From Lichenicoccus sp964245755 (lineage in GTDB: Bacteria > Pseudomonadota > Alphaproteobacteria > Acetobacterales > Acetobacteraceae): DNA of 9,686 nt. Position numbers and translations under genes: made by a program. This document shows, piece after piece, positions 5,932-9,686 of the stretch; positions within the stretch are counted from its first letter, which is position 1; each line of letters opens with the position of its first letter. The stretch spans positions 1-9,686 of the forward strand of contig CAXTNV010000125.1 of NCBI GenBank assembly GCA_964245755.1, in the 5' to 3' direction. The notes beneath the pieces were generated by a model. That model saw nothing but the letters and a program-made list of their open reading frames with translations, made no database searches and was not told the DNA's origin.

Positions 5932-6342
5932 ATGAACGACCAGGCATCGGGCACGTTGGCACGGGCCGACAAGGGCCCGGTGCAACCGCCGCCGCCGCTC
6001 GACGGGCGGCTTGGAACCATCGCGGAAGCCGTCGGCGGCTGGCCCGGGGTGATCGCGACCGTGCACTGGGATCTGTTCCGTCCGTCGCGGGTCGACGGCA
6101 TCGACTTCTACGTCGCCGAAGACGAACTCGGACATATCCACCTCGACGGGTCGATCCACCTCGCGACGAGCCCCGCGCTCGGCGCGGCGCTGATCGCCGA
6201 GAAGCTGGCGCGGCCGTTCCGCTACCAGAGCGGCTGGGTGTGCGAGACGGTGCGCCGCATCGGTCCGGAGGCCGCCGTCGCGCTGTTCCGGCGCAACTAC
6301 GAGCGGCTGCTGGACGCGAGCCGGGCGCAGCAGCCGGGTTGA
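5932..6342 (+). CDS. PF17648-type ('luciferase domain', DUF5519) small protein of unknown function
   Basis: A 136-residue soluble protein with no signal peptide or membrane segment. The stretch FYVAEDELGHIHLDGSIHL (roughly residues 60-78), followed by LGAALIAEKLARPFRYQSGW and a C-terminal RRNYERLL helix, resembles the domain Pfam calls luciferase-like (DUF5519). Its characteristic pattern is H-x-H-x-D-G-S-x-H-L, then a helix and a C-terminal helix with a Y. The biochemical function of this family is not known to me, and the 'luciferase' name should not be read as light emission here. ATG 5932 has an excellent ribosome-binding site, GGGAGG at 5919-5924, with 7-base spacing. It is divergent from tetR under a probable TetR operator, and a TetA-like exporter follows after 140 bp. 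Together they could be a small-molecule response set, but no ligand can be named. Confidence 0.72.
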   Translation: MNDQASGTLARADKGPVQPPPPLDGRLGTIAEAVGGWPGVIATVHWDLFRPSRVDGIDFYVAEDELGHIHLDGSIHLATSPALGAALIAEKLARPFRYQSGWVCETVRRIGPEAAVALFRRNYERLLDASRAQQPG

Positions 6343-6408
6343 ACCTCGCATCCGCAGGTCGCACGCGCAGGCTTCCACCGTAGCCGGGCCGGGGCGGTCG
6401 CCGTCGCG

Positions 6409-6430
6409 CCGTGGCCCGCCCGCGCCACGG
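6409..6430 (+). terminator. Hairpin after the PF17648-type gene, possible terminator
   Basis: CCGTGGC (6409-6415) and GCCACGG (6424-6430) are perfect 7-bp arms with an 8-base loop, 66 bp after the gene's stop. There is no T-tract. If it terminates, the MFS gene needs its own promoter; a lone TTGACG at 6449-6454 has no good -10 partner. Confidence 0.35.
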
Positions 6431-6482
6431 GGATCGCGCGCATGTCGGTTGACGCGCTGCATCGCGTGTGTGAGCCCACGCC

Positions 6483-7727
6483 ATGGCTAAGCGTCGCGCT
6501 TCCGCACCCTTCATCCTGGGCACCATCGCGCTCGACGCGCTGTCCTTCGGCATCGTGATCCCGGTACTGCCGAACCTTGTCGCCGAGGTCGCGCACGCAC
6601 CGGCCTCGCAGACCTCGTTCTACGTCGGTGCGCTGTTCGCCGTGTTCTCGCTGATGCAGTTCCTGTTCGCCCCGGTGCTCGGCGGGCTGTCGGACCGCTT
6701 CGGCCGCCGCCCGGTGCTGCTGCTCTCGCTGGCGGCCCTCGGCATCAACTCGCTGCTCTGGGTCTGGGTGCACGACCTCGGCTGGCTGTTCGCCATGCGC
6801 GTGTTCGCCGGCCTGTTCAGCGCCAACATCGCCACCGCCTCGGCCTACATCGCCGACGTGACGCCGCAGGACCAGCGGGCCCGTTATTTCGGCCTGCTCG
6901 GCGCGATGTTCGGGTTCGGCTTCGTGCTCGGCCCGGTCGTCGGCGGCGTGCTCGGCCATGTCTGGATCCGCCTGCCGTTCCTGGTCGGCGCCGGCCTGAT
7001 CGGCTGCAACGTGCTGTACGGCGCGATCATCCTGCCGGAGAGCCTGCCGCCGGAGCGCCGCCGCCGCTTCGACTGGCGGCGCGCCAATCCGTTCGGCTCG
7101 CTGCTCGCGATCGGCCGCGACCCAACGACGCTGCGGCTGACCTTCGCCTGGTGCTGCACCTGGTTCGCGATCGGCGCGCAGCAGACCAGCTTCATCCTTG
7201 CCAACCAGCTCCGCTTCGGCTGGGACACGCTCGATAACGGGCTGGCGCTGGCGCTCGGCGGCGTCACCCAGGTGCTGGTGCAGGGGCTGCTGGTGCGGCG
7301 CGTGATCGAGCGGCTCGGCCAGCGCGCTGCGGCGCTCGCCGGCTACGGCTTCAGCATCGCCGGCTACCTGATCTACGCCTTCGCCGCATCGCCGGCGATG
7401 ATGCTGGCCGGGATCCCGGTGCTGGCGCTGGGCGCGCTGGCCGGTCCGCCGGTGCAGTCGATGCTCTCGCAGGCCGCGGGGCCGAGCCGGCAGGGCGAGA
7501 TCCAGGGTGCCCTGGCATCGCTGCAGGGCCTCGCCCTGGTCGTCGGCCCGCTGGTCATGGGCACCCTGTTCGCGGTGGCGACACGGCCCGGGCGAGCGCT
7601 GCACTTTCCTGGCGCGCCGTTCCTGCTCGCCGCGCTGATCTGTCTGTGCGCGCTGCTGGCGCTGCGCGGCCTGAGTCGGAGCCGGGGCATCGTCGAGCCG
7701 GTCGAGGCCGGGGTCGGCACCGCCTGA
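6483..7727 (+). CDS. MFS exporter, TetA-like (TCR/Tet, DHA1 family)
   Basis: A 414-residue integral inner-membrane protein with about 12 hydrophobic segments, the standard DHA1 layout for proton-coupled drug export. TM1 holds ALDALSFGIVIPVLPNL, with the acidic residue of the TetA-type motif at Asp18. Motif A is GGLSDRFGRRP (67-77) in the TM2-TM3 loop. The antiporter motif C is GAMFGFGFVLGPVVGG (140-155) in TM5. A cytoplasmic loop near residues 185-205 (PPERRRRFDWRRANPFG) precedes the second half. These features match the tetracycline-resistance (TCR/Tet) subfamily, but chromosomal members of this group often export other compounds, so tetracycline is not established. ATG 6483 has only a weak ribosome-binding site. 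It lies 140 bp downstream of the PF17648-type gene on the same strand; the TetR regulator further upstream may control it, which is inference. A strong hairpin follows the stop. Confidence 0.9.
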   Translation: MAKRRASAPFILGTIALDALSFGIVIPVLPNLVAEVAHAPASQTSFYVGALFAVFSLMQFLFAPVLGGLSDRFGRRPVLLLSLAALGINSLLWVWVHDLGWLFAMRVFAGLFSANIATASAYIADVTPQDQRARYFGLLGAMFGFGFVLGPVVGGVLGHVWIRLPFLVGAGLIGCNVLYGAIILPESLPPERRRRFDWRRANPFGSLLAIGRDPTTLRLTFAWCCTWFAIGAQQTSFILANQLRFGWDTLDNGLALALGGVTQVLVQGLLVRRVIERLGQRAAALAGYGFSIAGYLIYAFAASPAMMLAGIPVLALGALAGPPVQSMLSQAAGPSRQGEIQGALASLQGLALVVGPLVMGTLFAVATRPGRALHFPGAPFLLAALICLCALLALRGLSRSRGIVEPVEAGVGTA

Positions 7728-7730
7728 CCG

Positions 7731-7773
7731 CACCGGCGGCGTGTCGCGCGCCGCCCGCCACGCCTTGCCGGTG
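7731..7773 (+). terminator. Strong GC-rich hairpin directly after the MFS gene
   Basis: CACCGGCGGCGTG (7731-7743) pairs with CACGCC (7759-7764) and GCCGGTG (7767-7773): 13 base pairs with a two-T bulge and a 15-base loop. It starts 3 bases after the stop. No T-tract follows; it may stop transcription or protect the 3' end. Confidence 0.5.
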
Positions 7774-7842
7774 ACACGGCTCTCGCGTTAGCTGCGCCTC
7801 GTTGCGCGGGCCCGCGCCCGCATGCGCCCTGGAGAGTTCATC

Positions 7843-8232
7843 ATGATCGGTTCGTCGCCTCGAAGCGGCACCAGCGGAGGCCGCACCGGACATGCCCTGC
7901 TGCGCGCGCTCCGGCTCGCGTTCTGGAGCATCGCGCATTTCGCCTTCTACTTCCTCCAGCAGGTCGCCGAGCTGGTGGCGCCGCTGCTGCTGGCGCTGGG
8001 CCTGGGGTGGTGGGCGCTGCCGCGCCTGGTGGACGCGATCACCACCCACGAAGCCAATGCCGACCAGCAGACCCGCGACATCCTGGACACGGTCGCGGGC
8101 ATGATCCCGGCCGGCCTGCAGCTGGCGGGACACTGGGTCACCCCGGCGGTGCTGATCACCGACGGGCTGCTGCTGATGGCCGCGGCCGCGATCGGCGCCA
8201 CGATCTCCGCGCTGGCTGCGCGCGAGATGTGA
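7843..8232 (+). CDS. Small two-helix membrane protein of unknown function
   Basis: A 129-residue protein I do not recognise. The N-terminal 25 residues are basic and Ser/Gly-rich. A long hydrophobic stretch at about 26-60 (containing LVAPLLLALGLGWWAL) forms one or two membrane passes. A polar segment at 62-85 (DAITTHEANADQQTRDILD) is followed by a second hydrophobic region at about 88-125, ending AAREM. There is no signal peptidase site and there are no Cys motifs. ATG 7843 is chosen because GGAGAG (7831-7836) sits 6 bases upstream; ATG 7822 in the same frame has no comparable site. A hairpin separates it from the MFS gene, so it is probably transcribed independently. It converges with the zinc-ribbon gene (49 bp between ends). 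The ribosome-binding site and clean hydrophobic pattern make it a likely real gene. Confidence 0.72.
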   Translation: MIGSSPRSGTSGGRTGHALLRALRLAFWSIAHFAFYFLQQVAELVAPLLLALGLGWWALPRLVDAITTHEANADQQTRDILDTVAGMIPAGLQLAGHWVTPAVLITDGLLLMAAAAIGATISALAAREM

Positions 8233-8270
8233 GCGGCATCGCCCGCAGCGATCGCATCTGACGGACAGGA

Positions 8271-8291
8271 GCCCGGTCGGTTCATCCGGGC
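8271..8291. terminator. Hairpin between the convergent membrane-protein and zinc-ribbon genes
   Basis: GCCCGG (8271-8276) and CCGGGC (8286-8291) are perfect 6-bp arms around a 9-base loop that contains the zinc-ribbon gene's stop codon (8282-8284). The symmetry would allow use from both directions, but there is no T-tract. Confidence 0.3.
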
Positions 8292-8761
8292 GGCGAGGCG
8301 CCCAGCGCGGTATAGAGGCGGATCGAGGGCGGCCAGCCGCGCATCACCGCGTGGCGCCAATGCGCCGCCGACAGCAGCAGCCCCGCCAGCACGATCACGC
8401 TGAGCGCCCAGCCGGCGCTCCATGCCGCGAGCTCCCGGGACGGGCGCGGCGGGCCGCCGCCGGCGGCCGCGACGACCGGCTGCGGTGTCGCCGCACGTCG
8501 CGGCCCCGAGGCGGTGCCCGGGAGCCCGCCGCTCGGGAGTGCGCTCCCCTGCGCAAGGCTTCCCGAGGGCGGGTCCGCCGCGGTGGCGTCTGCGTCTACC
8601 GGCGCGTCCGCTTCGGCCGCTTCGGACAGTGCCATCGGCACCGACTCGCCGGCGGGCTGCCATTGCAGCGCGCAGCGGGCGCAGCGCACGCTGCGGCCCG
8701 GGCGGATCTGGGCTTCCGGCACCTCGTACGCGGCCTCGCAGCCGGGGCACTCGATCCGCAT
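8282..8761 (-). CDS. Zinc-ribbon (MJ0042-type) single-pass membrane protein
   Basis: A 159-residue protein starting MRIECPGCEAAYEVPEAQI, an MJ0042-type zinc ribbon with Cys5-x2-Cys8 and Cys27-x2-Cys30 (VRCARCALQWQP). Residues about 40-110 are a low-complexity Ala/Pro/Gly/acidic linker. One membrane helix follows at about 113-133 (SAGWALSVIVLAGLLLSAAHW), then a short tail. With the ribbon at the N-terminus this is a cytoplasmic ribbon tethered to the inner membrane. Many alphaproteobacterial relatives carry a DUF3426 domain after the helix; here only about 25 residues remain. ATG 8761 has AAGGAGAG at good spacing. It is divergent from ftsE across 99 bp, an arrangement I know from other alphaproteobacteria. 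The function of the family is not established. Confidence 0.85.
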   Translation of the reverse strand: MRIECPGCEAAYEVPEAQIRPGRSVRCARCALQWQPAGESVPMALSEAAEADAPVDADATAADPPSGSLAQGSALPSGGLPGTASGPRRAATPQPVVAAAGGGPPRPSRELAAWSAGWALSVIVLAGLLLSAAHWRHAVMRGWPPSIRLYTALGASPPG

Positions 8762-8860
8762 CGTCTCTCCTTCCGCCGCCCCCGCGCATCCGGTCTCATC
8801 GTTTGGCCCAAGCTCCTGTAGGGTGGCGATGCCGGCCGCGGCGCATCGACGGAGCCAGGG

Positions 8861-9561
<701 letters not shown>

Positions 9562-9565
<4 letters not shown>

Positions 9566-9686
9566 GCAACGCGGCGGCCCGCCCCGGCTCCGCAAGCCCC
9601 GGCGCCGGACCGGGCCCCCCGGGCTCGGTTCGCCCCGTGTCCGATGCCCTCGGACTGCGCCGCGCCATCCCCGAGCGCATGCTGGC
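9562..9686 (+). CDS. ftsX: Cell division protein FtsX (N-terminal fragment, cut by the window end)
   Basis: The frame opened by TTG 9562, overlapping the ftsE stop in TTGA, is open to the window end (41 codons). It shows a Gly/Pro/Ala-rich stretch and then SDALGLRRAIPERMLA, which resembles the cytoplasmic N-terminus of alphaproteobacterial FtsX just before its first membrane helix. GTG 9637 (giving MSDALGLRRA) is an alternative start and would remove the low-complexity extension. FtsX is the membrane partner of FtsE. The identification rests mainly on position after ftsE and this short motif. Confidence 0.7.

Noticed and set aside
6297..7733. Long minus-strand open frame opposite the MFS gene (478 residues)
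   Set aside because: The plus strand encodes an unmistakable MFS transporter; the antisense product is low-complexity Gln/Arg/Glu/Ala text.

Overview
The window is GC-rich (roughly 70% by eye) and reads as chromosomal DNA of an alphaproteobacterium. An Acetobacteraceae/Rhodospirillales-type anoxygenic phototroph fits best. The phylum signals are an hslV gene with an N-terminal extension, a PlcP-Agt lipid pair, and a zinc-ribbon gene divergent from ftsEX. The lifestyle signal is bciA, a bacteriochlorophyll biosynthesis gene. No mobile element, rRNA, tRNA or CRISPR array was seen.

Left part (1-3425): the start of hslV on the minus strand, with a good alphaproteobacterial heat-shock (sigma-32) promoter almost abutting its start codon, then a diacylglycerol-kinase-family lipid kinase, also on the minus strand. 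Divergent from the kinase are a metallophosphoesterase of the PlcP/LpxH type and a GT4 glycosyltransferase of the Agt type, 4 bp apart. In other alphaproteobacteria this pair removes the phosphate headgroup of phospholipids and glycosylates the resulting diacylglycerol during phosphate limitation. The divergent intergenic region holds a Pho-box-like direct repeat and a perfect 8-bp palindrome. The three genes together look like a diacylglycerol-handling module: release (plcP), glycosylation (agt), and possibly re-phosphorylation (kinase).

Middle part (3426-5105): a 291-bp leader with a long inverted repeat, then bciA (8-vinyl reductase), then on the minus strand a small YbiI-like DksA/TraR zinc-finger gene. 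A run of 10 N marks an assembly gap.

Right part (5106-9686): a TetR regulator whose C-terminus runs into the gap, a palindromic operator over a divergent promoter, a PF17648-type ('luciferase domain', DUF5519) small protein, a TetA-like MFS exporter, a small unknown two-helix membrane protein, a zinc-ribbon membrane protein on the minus strand, and the cell-division genes ftsE and ftsX (the latter cut by the window end). GC-rich hairpins without T-tracts follow several of these genes.

All functional calls are from sequence reading alone; no search was run.
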